From: Lineus longissimus
Taxonomy: Eukaryota > Nemertea > Pilidiophora > Heteronemertea > Lineidae
Direction of reading: 5' to 3'
NCBI RefSeq assembly: GCF_910592395.1
Contig: NC_088312.1
Span: 1,178,001-1,242,000 of the forward strand
Length of the DNA: 64,000 nucleotides
Shown here: positions 12,069 through 24,800 of the stretch, piece after piece
Position numbering within the stretch: the stretch's first letter is position 1
How the letters are laid out: every line of letters starts with the position of its first letter
The notes under the pieces: generated by a model
Told to the model about the DNA's origin: nothing
The model's database searches: none
What the model saw: the letters and a program-made list of their open reading frames with translations, nothing else
Program-made: the position numbers and the translations under genes

Positions 12069-12399
12069 TATGGCGTACCAATGCGGTCACAACGAACCTA
12101 TTCCTGTTCAACGCTATTTCTTTCCCGTTGAACGAGAATTGCATTCCTTTTTAACAGCATTTAGTTCCTTTAACATTAATTCCGTTAAATAGTAATTCCG
12201 TTAATATCTATTTAACGCTTATTTCACCTCTACATTGACCATCTAACAGGCGATCGGAAGCTCTCGACTGCTAATGATTTTAAGTTCAAGCTTTCAACGA
12301 AACTAAATGCTGTTGAACAGGAATGAAATTCCCGTTCAATGGGAAAGAAATAGCGAAAGAACCGGAATTGGCTAATTGTGACCGCATTGGACCGCCATA
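12069..12399. mobile_element. Foldback / MITE-like element with long imperfect inverted repeats
   Basis: The left end (12069 onward, TATGGCG..CCAATGCGGTCAC) and the reverse complement of the right end (12399 backward) align for about 105 bp. Shared blocks include CCAATGCGGTCACAA, CGCTATTTCTTTCCC, GAACG.GAATT.CATTCC and AACAGCATTTAGTT. The middle is AT-rich and has no open frame. The hexamer ATTTTC flanks both sides (12063-12068 and 12400-12405), a candidate target-site duplication. Non-autonomous; the superfamily is not assignable from this copy alone. Confidence 0.7.
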
Positions 12400-12405
12400 A
12401 TTTTC

Positions 12406-15400
12406 AGCATCCAGGTAGACTATTATAATCTGTCATGATGTATGGTCAGTGACGTAAATGCCAACTAAGGAATTTCATTAACCTAAATATGCCGCAGCTG
12501 CGTCAGATAGGCCTGCTGTTGTCGAACTGAATTTTTGTCCTTTACTGCATTCTTAGGCCTACTACACGTACATTCTTTCACTGAGTGGGAAAGATACGCT
12601 GATGTATGCAATGATTGAGCGATGCACCGTGACTGGATGAAATGGAGCGAGCACCGTGTTGGCCGTGCCCTCCTCGCATCAGTTAGGTGATGGTTTCCAT
12701 TAAGCTTCTCAACCCCCCTTGACACCGCAACGGGTTAAATCATCACCTTGAAACTCGTGGTGAGAGGCGATGTAAATACATTAGTCATTTCCATCCTATG
12801 CTGAGAAAACACCGGTGAAAACTTGGTGCAGAATTATACACCTTGTGAAATGCTCCACCAAGCATTACACTTTTTCAAAGCAAAACGCATTCTCCAAGCT
12901 GACAGGCGTGTACAGCCATTGTACATATTATCGCGGACTTCTGGCCCTGACATTTAATCGAGTGCTCTTCACTTTGATCAATATTGATTCAATACCAACA
13001 AACCTCTTGAACTTTATCATTTCAATTCACACTGATAACATTTGGTGGTACAATTATAGGGTCAAAGTCGTTATAAGGTAAAACTTTCAGCTTGCATGAT
13101 CGAGGAATATTGCAATAATCCTGTGCATAACGTCGGTCAGTTGATGGTTTTTAATTACCACCACTGGTTCTTTTCTTGATTGCAGGCCGACCATGTGTCG
13201 ATCTTATTCCAAAGATATCATGACCTCAAGGTTCTTACACCACTTACCATCTCCACAAATGTATGAGCGGGATCAGGATTGAACTGGTTGCAGCATTAGC
13301 CATTTCTCTCTGAGCCGCTCCCCTGGGACCTCAACATCTGGATGAAACAGAATACATACTCGTACAAGCATAGGCCTGCTATTATGCATACTGGTCGCAT
13401 AATGATCAGTCAGTACATGTCTCATGCCGCTGAGAACGATAGAGAAATGCACGAGCATGCTGTATGTAATTATGCCTGAGCTGTGAAAGTGGCATGGTCG
13501 GTGCTTGTTGAACAAGGGGTGTAGGCGTTCTCATAATGCAAAAGAGTGCACCAATCGCCAACAGAGATCCCATGGCAGTGGATCCTTCGGAGATAATTGT
13601 CGAAACTATGGCCTATATTCACCATGCGGTTGTGATGGTATTCTGGATGGACACAGGCGAAAGATGACCTGCCAAGGGCGCATACAAGTTGCAATGACTA
13701 GTATGAGTAGGCCTGTGGATAGTAATGGATGCTCATTTGGTTACATGAGCACGGAAGGCGTTCTTTTTTAGTTTGATTGCCAGACGTATTTGCAGCAGAT
13801 TGCAGATAGTTCTGATCAAATGGCTTTTAGTCAAATAAATGGATGCAATAGTTGCAGCAGTAAATTGTACGAGAACTTTCCAATAATAGACTGGAGTGAA
13901 ACGCTGGTGCCAGCTGGAGCCATACTAATAATACTACTAATACCCTATTGACTCTTTATTGGTGTGGACCCAGGCCTAGTATTTTACAAAACCATTGAAA
14001 TCCAACACCACACGCGTCTGGATAGCTATGTTAGATATTGATTTGAGCCATTGATTTACTAAAGTCCAAACGCTACGCTAGACATGCCGATCTATCTGCA
14101 GCAAGACCCAGCTTCGCCATGACTTTAAAGTTGACACTAATTGAGTCATATAATTATACCGGTAACTTATTTTGAGTAACCATGCAGGTTCTGTTTTTCA
14201 TGAATATAACTAGATTTTTCATGATCATTTTATACCTATTCGACTCGTTCATGTAGACTAACAAAACTACTCAAGAATTGGGTCACTTTTTAGCGACACC
14301 TTCCATCATCTATAACTGTTTGTCTAGGTCAGAATTAATATTGATAATCAAATGGGATTAATCGCCGGAAAATAACTCACTCCAACAAGTAGTCTGCCCA
14401 GTATCTCGCCTCGGATTTTATAGGCCTAACATTATGCAGAAATTATTGATGTTTTTTTCTATGGCTGCGTATGCAAGTGGTGCCCCGACTTAAAAAAAAC
14501 CTTAATACAGTTGTTAATACAAGAATAGGTTGACCCGAATCATCTGACACAAATTTGTACAAAGTCTAACTCCGCACAGCATCTGTTGGTGTTGGCCATT
14601 CTTATGGTAATTCATTCATACACAGAACATACGGGCCTGGGAATATGTATGAATATGATTTCATACGGGTTCAGCATCATAACTGTAAATGTATTAAGTT
14701 TGCCAGGGTGATTTCGTCTCGAATGATTATGCATGTGCTGAAACAGGCGAATTTGATGAGATGTCTCGTTATATTGTCCAATCAAAGGTGCTTCATTCTG
14801 CATCAGCGGCGTAGTCGTTACCGATTAGCCAATCACAGCAGGGCGTTTGGGAGACTTTGATATCGCTTCCGAGGAGGGGAGAGATGGGAGGACCCCGATT
14901 TTCCATGACATTCCGATCGCTCGCCCAGTTAGCCCACTTTATCCAAAACACCGCAGCTGGCTGCAATAATGACTCTGCCAGCCCAGGAGTCATCCATGGT
15001 ACTCTCTACTATGAATGATGGTCCACCGTGAGCAGGCCTGTACCTACTGATAGCTCGATCAATGTCATTCGGTCGGCTTCATAGCCCAAGTTATAGTTTG
15101 ATGAAGATTTGCCCTAATTATCTGATGATAATTTACCCTTATTATCAACCAGTTACTGGTATCTTGATGTTATAAAACACGCCTGACATTGAAGTTACAG
15201 TAGGTTACAGAAAGATGTGGCAAGCCAGTTTTCTTTTCTTGGTTCCTTCTTATCTAGACGTATAGGTGTATGCCAATGAACATGCATACCTGGCTTTGTA
15301 CATGTACATGTATGTATTTGAGTCTTAATTTTTTTTTAAACTTGAGTTATTTGTTCCTTTGTTTCATGGATGGTAACACATGGTCTATGACATTCCGCCA

Positions 15401-18400
15401 CCAAAGTTAAGATGGAACAAGGAGCTATGTCTGTATTTTTTAGGTTTTAAGATACCTGATAGCAATACATGCTAACAGAGCCAGGTAGCATCATTTCTTC
15501 AGCTAGTGCCTTCAGAAGGCAATTCATTATTTAGCATGTAAAGAAGCATAACGCACACTGAGCTCAGTATTTCTTATACAATCACACATTCTTAGAAGAT
15601 ATATTAGAGAAAAGCACAGATTTGTCTGTTCATCAGCCTTCTGCATCTTGTTTAGACATGAGCTATTAAACAGCTTGCTCTGGACATGAAAAATGAAAGC
15701 CCTTATCGGAGCAGACTCCAGACCAGTGCTAACCACGTATCAACCTTTCACGTCCGAGAAGATGATGACCTATAAATATCATGAAAGAATGGATCATCAT
15801 TTTACTCAGTTGAAGATTTTGGGTGTCGCCCATGTGTGATGACATCGCATATAGGCCTACTGGATGTAGCCTATCCATCGCTTTGACAACTCCGTTATAT
15901 GTGTACAATGTATACGACAGTGCATGTTATCGACAATAAAAGGCTTGAATCGTTTTCAACAACGTGCAGCTGCTCTCGGAAGTTTACTTGAATTTGCTTT
16001 GATGTGAGAATTCAAATCAATTCTAGTCCAGCCATATTGTCATCGTCGAAAAACAGCACCGCATTATCGTCCAACCAGCGACAGTAAAGCCTTCTCACCG
16101 GGAGAGTAACATTTGAAATCAACCAATCACAGTGGATTATTGGGGCTCTTGAAGATTGTACTATAATTCGGCCCTGATGACGTTGATGTACTTTGAATCT
16201 CCTCACGTTATAAAACTTTTCTTGAGGATGCAAGATCCGTCTGTGAGGATGCACATTGTGACTAAGATAGGTAGCTATGTAGACAAGATTAGCTGCCACG
16301 CCCACTATTTGTGGGAAGGTCGTTCTCGGCGAGCATCTTGAATGAGCAAAAGGCGCAGATAAGAGGCAAGGACCTAACATTATCTACATTAGCATTTGTC
16401 GTGGATGTAAAAGCAGGTGGAAGCTGTTTATCAGTAAAGTTAAAAATAACCGCCTGCGCGCCGGGATGTAATTTTATCCAGCCAAGGTATGGGGAAAAGT
16501 TATCGGTGTATGTATACACTACAAAATGTAGTTGCGACTGTAAGACACCGCAGATCAATCAATGTGAATTTCTCACATCAGCAAATCACCAAGCAGGATA
16601 GATGAAGGGAGGCGACTCTTTATGCTTCGCCTACAACTTGGCCTTAATATCAGGAGTAATGTTTCAAGTTGGCCCGGGCTGCCATGATCCACGCCCAGTT
16701 CCTGCAAGCTATCATATCGCGCACAAGTAGATAAGTAAACTACTTACTTTAATATAGATTTTTGATAGCTCCTAGAATTCTAAGTAGAACTCAGTCCAGT
16801 TATTTGCCTGTTGCAAAATTTCCCAAATTTTCTATTTCTAAATGACTGGATAAATCAACTTTTGAAAGTCGAAGAAAATTGGTCAACACACCAACTCAAC
16901 GTCCCGAACAGCGGAGTGATCTCGCCGACGCTAAATGAGATGCAACCTCGTTCCGGGTGCAACGTGTCATTGGCGGCAACAGTTGATAGTCTCAATCACG
17001 CCTTGCACTAGCCTGAGCTGCTCTCATTGAAATCGGGATAATGAAATAGGCCCTCGAGATTGTGCAGACGATATCGCATGGGAGAGACTCAGTTATAAAC
17101 ACAGCTGTCTACAAACTTGCTTTATGTATCATTCATTGCTTCCCGAACTATCACAAAATTTGTGATATTTAATATGCAATAAGTTAGAACTTTATGTTTC
17201 TACCGCAATCAATAGTTGACATAATAAGGGCAGCCATAGTATCCAAGGGACCTTTAGGACATCACCGGTATTGGCTCATGCATCCAAAAAGCACCTAAAC
17301 AGCGTTCTGGGCCCGCATGTAAAAATTACAATGCGGATATATATGCCTGCCTCCATCACGTTGTATGAATAAATTCCTCTGCATCAGAAGATGAGTTACC
17401 GTCCGTATGGCACTACTTAACATGTGAAGAACTGTGTCAAGGGGCGGCTGTACGCAAGGGCTATATTCCGTTTATTAGGCCTATGCGTAAAAGACGCACC
17501 TCAAACCGGCTTAATAGCGTCGACACAGTAATATCACAGTAGACCACCTAAAAGGATGCTAGTCTCTCAGTAGTAAAAACATTACTGATAATATTATATA
17601 TATTCTATATATGAATGTGGATGTCCCAATTTGAATGTTTGTCTTTCCGAGAGCTATGCTCATTTACTAATACATCAGGCTCGATAAATTAATTTGTAGT
17701 TTCCCGTAATGACTTTGACTCTCTCTGTGGCAAGGTAGGCCAGGTTGAGGTCTATCTGTAGGCAGAAACACACTGGAATAGTTTGAAAAACTATCTGGAG
17801 AAGTTTCAGTTTGAATTTTACATAGTTGCTGTAAAAATGCTTTTAACATATTTATTTTCCAGGTGAAGCATCCGTTACTCGAAATATGATACGGAACATG
17901 TCCTTTCACTATATTTCCAAAGTCAGTCAGAAATATGTGCGCGCTGAAGTGACGGCGAGGTTGTACACCTATCGATTTCCTCTCGAACAGGCCAGGTGCT
18001 GTCATCCCTCACGTGCATTGCATTACGTGTACAATGTATGTATATTATGCACACCTATTGTAATTCTTTCGAACATAATGCGGTGCCGATAGTTTATCAA
18101 CTTGCTGGAAGGGGCGCTGTAGTCGGGAGAACATTTTGATTCATTTTCGCTAATTAGCATAAATAAAGTTTAAAGTAGTCGTATTCCAAGTTAGCTTATG
18201 TAACCTGGGATCATATGGAACAAACATTTTTGCAAATCCAATTAGGATGACATCCTTTAAACGAAGCACCGAGAGTGCATCATTTCAAGGGTAGCGTTAT
18301 TCCGGGAAGACATCTGGCGGATTTTCCTTACATCACATAGTTGTACTTGCCACGTGCTGATAATCACATGTTTGCCATACCGTTCAATTTAATAATAGTG

Positions 18401-18666
18401 ATATCATTAAAGTATATTTTACACTGACTTCGGAAGATAGAAATCACATTCGTCTCATGGTAGATCAGATTTATTGGCTCTGCCGCCGGAATGCTTGTCC
18501 AGAGTCGATTCAGAAGGAAGAAAGGTAATCTCTGAGGTCCTTTCATCCCTCAATTTCACCTGCCACAAACAATTCCATCGCTTTCGACCTTGAGTACCCA
18601 AAAGTATTAAGGTAGCAGGAAGGGTTGGGCGTTTGTGGTTTCTGAGTCTGAGGGGGTTGGTGTCTG
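12406..18666. other. Gene-poor region, no supported gene
   Basis: Only short frames occur, for example 16311-16601 plus, 13771-13505 on either strand and 18005-17667 minus. None shows a family signature or a chain of phase-compatible splice sites that I can defend. AT-rich, with scattered AGGCCTA words. Confidence 0.4.
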
Positions 18667-18724
18667 TTGACTGTGCTTTAAGAGAGACTAGGCATGGCGC
18701 CAGTCTCTCTTAAAGCACAGTCAA
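18667..18724. repeat. Perfect 23-bp inverted repeat (hairpin)
   Basis: TTGACTGTGCTTTAAGAGAG plus ACT on the left is exactly mirrored on the right around a 12-base loop (18690-18701). It lies 83 bases past the stop codon of the minus-strand GPCR, so it probably sits in that gene's 3' UTR and would form a stable RNA hairpin. Confidence 0.85.
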
Positions 18725-18807
18725 GTAGGCTACCAAGCACCCAGTCATGCACACGGACTTCGCGAATAGATCAGTTGCCCCCGCAAGATCATATTTCGTC
18801 AGTGACT

Positions 18808-20013
18808 TTATTTCGCGCTGCTCATGCTGTTCAAACCCTGCAGTTTGGAGAGTTGAGCTTTTCCTAGACTTTGGCTTAAAATCCACAGAACATCGCGTCG
18901 GAATTTCTGACTACTCAGAGTATACACGTAGAAATTGAGCGCTGGGTTGGTGTATAACAACGAAATGAAAATATCGTATACAAGTTGCTTTTTAATTTTG
19001 TAGCGGAATTCGATCGCTGGACCGATCAGTTCCCACAGTGACCATGGGATAGTTGTTATAAGGAATATCGACGTGACAGCGAACAATAGGACAGTCACTT
19101 GTGAGTTCAATTGTTCCATCTTAGTCCGCGAATTAGCCGAACCCAAGTCTGATTTATTCCGCTGTTGAATTAAAGTCAAAATTATCAACTTGTTGGAGAC
19201 AAGGAGACATAAAAAGGGCAACCATTGAGCGAAGATTGCAGTGACTGTATCGACAACAGTGAGAGCCCAAGGTGGATATTTTGCTGGGTCAAAGAAAAAT
19301 ATGTCCTTTATGACTGTGCTTTTTCTGTTAACTGAACGAAAGAAGTTTGGGATTGCAACGCTGGCGTTAAGAAGAAAAAGAACGGCAATGATCCTCTTTG
19401 CGCGCTTCCTCGTGCACCAAGACGCAGCTTGTAAAGGGAACCTTACAGCTATGAAACGGTCAACAGACATCGTAGCTACCGTAGAATTGGAGGTTAGATA
19501 CGATAGATAGATCACATAAAGATATATACCAGTTAGTACGTTTCCACTCCCAGTCATTGTACCAAGCACGTATTCCGGGAAATAATGTGTAAGCGCACGA
19601 CTGGTGGGATGGGAACACAAGATGGCGAAGTCCGACAGGGTCAGAACTTGTAAATAGAAACACGTGAGATTCTTCCCATACTGCGGCCGGCTAAACACAA
19701 GGAAAGACATCACATTGCCAACTAAACCAAATGCGATGATTATTGGAGGATATATATGGTTGATAAAGTACAAGGACCAGTAAATTACAGGACTTATTTT
19801 ACCGTCAGCGTCTTCAATAATCGTTGCTGCGCCGTTTTGCGGGACTGACTCCGTTCTTGAAAGCCGAATCTCACTCGAACAGTTGTCGAACGCTGTTGTG
19901 TTTATTAGCACTGACTGTGTTGTTCCAGGAGACATGGACGCCATTTTAATCAGCAATGTAACTGTGATATATAATTCTTCACCCTGTAGACGAGACACAG
20001 TCAGATGCATCAT
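18808..20013 (-). CDS. Class A (rhodopsin-like) G protein-coupled receptor, intronless
   Basis: One open frame of 401 codons. Met24 (ATG at 19944, context AAAATGG) is a good alternative start, giving 378 aa. Seven hydrophobic segments are visible. TM1 has GLVGNV, TM2 has LTLSDF (the conserved Asp), the end of TM3 has SVDRF (DRF in place of DRY), and TM7 has NPALNFYVY, the NPxxY-region motif. N-glycosylation sites (NTT, NCS) lie in the N-terminus. Oddities: no Cys at the usual start of TM3, no obvious Trp in TM4, and TM6 reads TIPWSLW rather than CWxP. This pattern fits orphan or neuropeptide/FMRFamide-receptor-like class A receptors that are often single-exon in marine invertebrates. The ligand cannot be inferred. 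Confidence 0.88.
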   Translation of the reverse strand: MMHLTVSRLQGEELYITVTLLIKMASMSPGTTQSVLINTTAFDNCSSEIRLSRTESVPQNGAATIIEDADGKISPVIYWSLYFINHIYPPIIIAFGLVGNVMSFLVFSRPQYGKNLTCFYLQVLTLSDFAILCSHPTSRALTHYFPEYVLGTMTGSGNVLTGIYLYVIYLSYLTSNSTVATMSVDRFIAVRFPLQAASWCTRKRAKRIIAVLFLLNASVAIPNFFRSVNRKSTVIKDIFFFDPAKYPPWALTVVDTVTAIFAQWLPFLCLLVSNKLIILTLIQQRNKSDLGSANSRTKMEQLNSQVTVLLFAVTSIFLITTIPWSLWELIGPAIEFRYKIKKQLVYDIFISLLYTNPALNFYVYTLSSQKFRRDVLWILSQSLGKAQLSKLQGLNSMSSAK

Positions 20014-21236
20014 TTCGATATCAGATCGGTTCCATCGCCACTCGGTATTTCAACCTCAGTCAAATAGCATTACTGTCTTGACAGCCTGGAGGGACTTTGA
20101 CACGATCAAATAGGACCGCGGTCTTGGTGAACTCAAATACTCAAGAAAGTGCGCATCACAGGAGCCATCGCATTCTGTAAACAGGATGCATTGAGTCAAG
20201 CAGGCCTATAAAAGGAACATATGTAGCGCTTGCAAGGAAAGTAACCACTGTGAACTCTTCTTCTAAAACAAAATGTGTTTCAGTCATTGTCAGTCATAAA
20301 CAGTACCATGCACACAAAATGAAATTGTGGCAGAAGATTGACCTTCGGTCACGTGGTGAACATGATCTGTGGTATCCAGCGTCGTGGTAGGATCAAGGAC
20401 TACTGTAGCACCAACATGGAATACACACACATTCAAATCATGTCAGTCTCGATGCTGAACGTGACCCATGCAAGTTCTGAAGCGATCGGAGGAAGACAAG
20501 ACCTTGCTCAGTCCTGAAAACGCCAGTTCTGAGATTTTCGTTGATTTCAAAGCATGTGGAACGGATTTTATTTAAAAACTGCACAGCCAGTGCATGCATA
20601 GGTAAACTGTTAGTGCGCTGTAGCAGAGAAGCCCCTGTGCTGGTATCAATACATAGGTTCGAGTATGCAGTAGGTTCCTGTGTGGCCGTTTGGCGTCAAC
20701 AGATTACCGAAACTTGAGAGAAAACAGTTATTCAGTGTCAGTGTCATTCTCCAGTTTCAGATGAATCCAGATGACACGATGTGCATGGAACAGCGTATTC
20801 CCAACCATCCCCAGTCCATAAAGCTATGCTTCACGGGTACGCGACTAGGGCCGGTAGGCCTATATGTCATGGTATCCGACCTGACCAGCGCGTCATCGAT
20901 GTCATTTTATACTGAAGCGTGCCTAGTGTCAAATTGATTACATGTAGATGCAATCGAGGGCAATTATGGTGAAGTTTCCGAGGCTCGGGAGGTAATCGCC
21001 ACATCTTCGGATAATTTGCACAGCGGTTTTGCAAAAAGAGGAAAAGGTTCGGATATCAATTATTCACGCTTGTGATTGTCAGGGTGTTCCAAAAGAAATC
21101 GGCTGCAGTCAGTGTTTAAAGTGTGTCATTTCTATTGATACACTCGGTCACCGACACTGGCAAGACTAAATTACAATTGTACATTTGTCCGTAACACATT
21201 GTCTTGGAAGGTCATTACTACAGCATTTACAAGATG
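20014..21236. other. Spacer between the two GPCR genes
   Basis: Contains the 5' flank of the class A GPCR (20014 onward) and DNA downstream of the adhesion GPCR transcript. A short plus-strand frame at 20680-20937 shows no family similarity. Confidence 0.35.
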
Positions 21237-21242
21237 TTTATT
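21237..21242 (-). promoter_or_regulatory. Candidate poly(A) signal of the adhesion GPCR gene
   Basis: AATAAA on the minus strand about 575 bases past the stop at 21819. This would give a 3' UTR containing the 37-bp duplication at 21732-21805. Confidence 0.4.
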
Positions 21243-21731
21243 TACAATTATGGCACATGAATATATCATTCTCTAAAGAGATAATAGATGAAAAAAGTTG
21301 ACATTTTGTCAAAGAGGTGGTTGCATTACATAACCATAACATTAATAGTTCGTCACCGCCCATTCATATATACTTGCTAGTTTTAGCCATTGTCCTTCCA
21401 TCGGCATCCTGACCCGACCCACTAAGACTGCTAATTGGGATATGAGCTATACAAGCTAAACGAGCTTGAAGATTCTATCTGTTGTCGTTACTCGTCGGAA
21501 AGATATCTTCCAAGCCTGTGACACCCCACAGATGGTTGTGCATGATACTTGATACGTTATATTGTGTATATACTAAACGTTTTCTTACGGAATCAACATA
21601 CTGAATGATGTTTCTAGTAACATCATCACCGATGGTGTCGGGTAGCCATGCCACACGATTAAATGTCAGGCAGTCCCAAGACGTGAGTAGAAAGGTATAA
21701 ACAGCACCAAAGCCTGATGTCCTGAGAGGAG

Positions 21732-21805
21732 AGTACTGTTGTACCGGCAAAGTAGACCGCATCTCTTTAGTACTGTTGTACCGGCAAAGTAGACCGCATC
21801 TCTTT
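21732..21805. repeat. 37-bp tandem duplication
   Basis: Two identical adjacent copies (21732-21768 and 21769-21805) beginning AGTACTGTTGTACCGGCAAA. They lie just downstream of the adhesion GPCR stop codon, inside its likely 3' UTR. GTAC..GTAC within each unit gives a small hairpin. Confidence 0.9.
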
Positions 21806-21818
21806 TTAACACTGGAGT

Positions 21819-24800
21819 TTATACTGGACGGGCGAATCCTCTTGAATCGACAAATCCAGCTTGTGGCTTGACTTCCCACTTATAGTTCTTTTCCCCGCTT
21901 GGTCCCGTGCTCGGACTTGGTCCCGTGCTCGGACATGGTCCCGTGCTCGGACTTGGTCCCGTGCTCGGACTTGGTCCCGTGCTCGGACTTGGTTCCGTGC
22001 TCGGACTTGGTTCCGTGCTCGGACTTGGTTCCTTGCTCGGACTTGGTTCCGTGCTCGGACTTGGTTCGTGCTCTGTAGGGGCTTGGTCGGTGGACCCAGA
22101 TATTGAACGGGAGAAGGCTGGATTTTCGTAGGCAGTTGTGTTGCAGTTACCGTCGGTGGGTTTTTCTGAAACGAGACAAAGAAGACGTACTCGATGGGAT
22201 GGTACAGGATTGCGAGGGACTGTGTATTGTTTTGGGTAGACTCCCTGAGCGTGAACTCGTCTGATAGGCCGCGTGTGAATTTGATTCTAAAGTTCAAAGA
22301 AAGGATACACCGGTGTAAACTCATCATATCTGGCCCACTGTGCATGGTGCATAGCTTTATTGTGTACATAATGTTTCTCGTAAAAACTTTTAAGAAAGCA
22401 TTTACCGGTACCTGCTTCTTACCAAGAATAATGGTGCCAAAGATGTCCTGTCTTGTTCAAATAAAGAGAAAATAGAAGTTCAAGAAGAGTTAAGAAACTG
22501 AGAGCATGTTGCGGGCAACCTACCATGCGTACTATCGTCAGTTTCGGTAGAAAGAGTTGTACAGACAGTATGATTGGAAGCAGTACTCTTCTTCGACTTG
22601 GTCGATGCTGCTGAAGATATCCTTGTGGTTGTAGTGGCCGTGCTCGAACCTGGAAAACAGTCGTACCAAATAAGGTTCAAAGTTCCCAATACAAAAGATT
22701 CTGGTCGACAGCTGGCAGGGGTCCAGTGGCCCAATCAGCGTAAGATAGGAACACCAGCGTTTGCTAGACTATGCTTCATCTCTTCAATTTTTCAGAATTT
22801 TGAAGTTATGAAAAATTTCAACAATTTTGGCGGGAAAACATAATCATGGCTGTCTGAAAACTAGACTACATGAACGATCATCCTGTTAGGCGAAAGCTAA
22901 ATGTTTTAGAAATAAATAGAAAGAAAATGTGAGGGAAGTGTGCTAATATAAAGATTAGTATTGGTTACCATTGCGAGGTCTATAAATTCCATTCCTTTCC
23001 GAGCTACATGTAGTTTGGTCCATATTATAAATGCATTCTAAGAAAAGGAATAAATAGTTAATGTTAGTTCTACTATCAGCTGGTGAATGTGCAAGATGAA
23101 GGTGCTTGTCGTCGATGCATTAGTCTACTCATGAGAGCCTTTCTTCGATGTCGCAATGCCATGTAATTCTCATCGTGTAAGGTTAATTATACTCGTTCGG
23201 TCAGTTCTGAGAACAACCAGGAGTCACTGGTCACTGAGTAGATCCGAGTAGTTCTTTGTGCTTGTTCCTTCTGTCACTGCCCATCGACGGAAGGAGTTTA
23301 AATAAAGGATGGTGGTTTATCGCAATCTGTCAACACCATTATCTTAACCAGTGCGGCGCTGTGGTCCTGAGACACAGCCTAAAAGCAATTAGCTGTTAGA
23401 CAAGACAGGTTCATAAACTTTCATCTGTCTGACAAAAAGCAATCGGGTGTTAAACAGTTCTAGAACTGCTGATAATGCGTTGTCTAAAGTGACTGGTAAG
23501 ACGCCGATGGTAGCCAACCAAACACCAACGAAATGTGAAATGCTTCTTCCGTCCTTACCACCACCAACTTGCAAAGGAAAAACAACAGACATAGAGAACA
23601 CAACATACACCAACAAACGTAAATTGCAGCGAAGACAACTGAGAGAAGATGATTCAAAGATGAATTTATTACACAGAGAAGGCGAGATGAGTAAAGAGCA
23701 CTGACATATTCACTGTACAATGTTGCCCACGTGGAGAAACTGGTGTACAGATGTATCAGCGTCTTTAGCTTCTTCCACCTTTCAAATCGAAATTTGAAGT
23801 TAAGACAAAGCCGCAGCATTGCGATACATGTACATAGCTCACATCTTATTGGTATTAGCCGTGCGCGTTTGCGCTAAAAGGTATGTTAGAGTAATTGTTA
23901 GCAGCACGGTTAAGAACAGCTATCACCTATGTATGATTACTTTGTCAGTTTGTTAACTGAAAACAATACGATATCGTATTCTCCTACTGGAATCCTTCCT
24001 TTTTTGAAAGTCAAAGTCTCCTGTAGAAGGGAAGGGGCCGCAAGGGGAAACTCCCGGCATCCCGCTCTTTAGTTGGAAGGGCGTGTATACCGAAAGAGGC
24101 TGCACCGTGTCTGTTACAAAAGATACACACACAAAATAAGCTAAATGCAAGCCAGGGAGGCTATAGCTAACCAGTATTCTGTATTTGTTATCTCTGCATG
24201 GTTACACCAAGGTTTCTTACTCCAAAGTCATTAGGCGACTCAAAGAGGCGTGTTCTTCAAATCCGTTGATTCTAGAACCGTTCTTTTCTCAGGGTTCTGA
24301 TTCAAAGATACCAAAGGTTCAGAATGTCCATGACTACGTTTTGCTGTAAAGAACTCATATGTCAACCACAATTCAGAATCCATGTCTACATATTTTGATT
24401 TTCCCATGTTCCAGTGACACCATGTCTAACGCGACTGTTCGGCCAGCTTGTTCGAACCAGATATAGATCAAGCTAAATGCAACCACGTGTGTATTTGTAC
24501 ATGTATATGAGTTTGAACTATCACATCGCGTAGATCTTGAATGATCCCCGTTTGTTTGCGAGAGTAAGACCTTAACGATCTTCTGCAGATAGTTGAGAAG
24601 TGTTCAGCTTTCTCCCACACGAATTGCTTTTTCTTTCTGATCAAAACGTGGGTACGCACGTGCTACATGTAAAGCAGACAGACACGCAAAAAGCGCTGCA
24701 GTGTGGCCGTGTTGTGCATACTAGCGGCTATGTAACATGCCATTCTTCTATTCATGCTGGTTTAAGAATACCATTTTGACAAGATAGTGTTCATGGCTAT

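Noticed and set aside
13505-13771. Overlapping frames, one reading like a membrane helix plus a Pro-rich tail on the minus strand
   Set aside because: Tempting as a last exon of a four-helix gene, but no matching upstream exon and weak acceptor context.
21806-22369. 187-codon minus frame with QVRARN repeats
   Set aside because: It overlaps the last exon of the adhesion GPCR in another frame. The splice acceptor and phase support the EPSPST frame instead.
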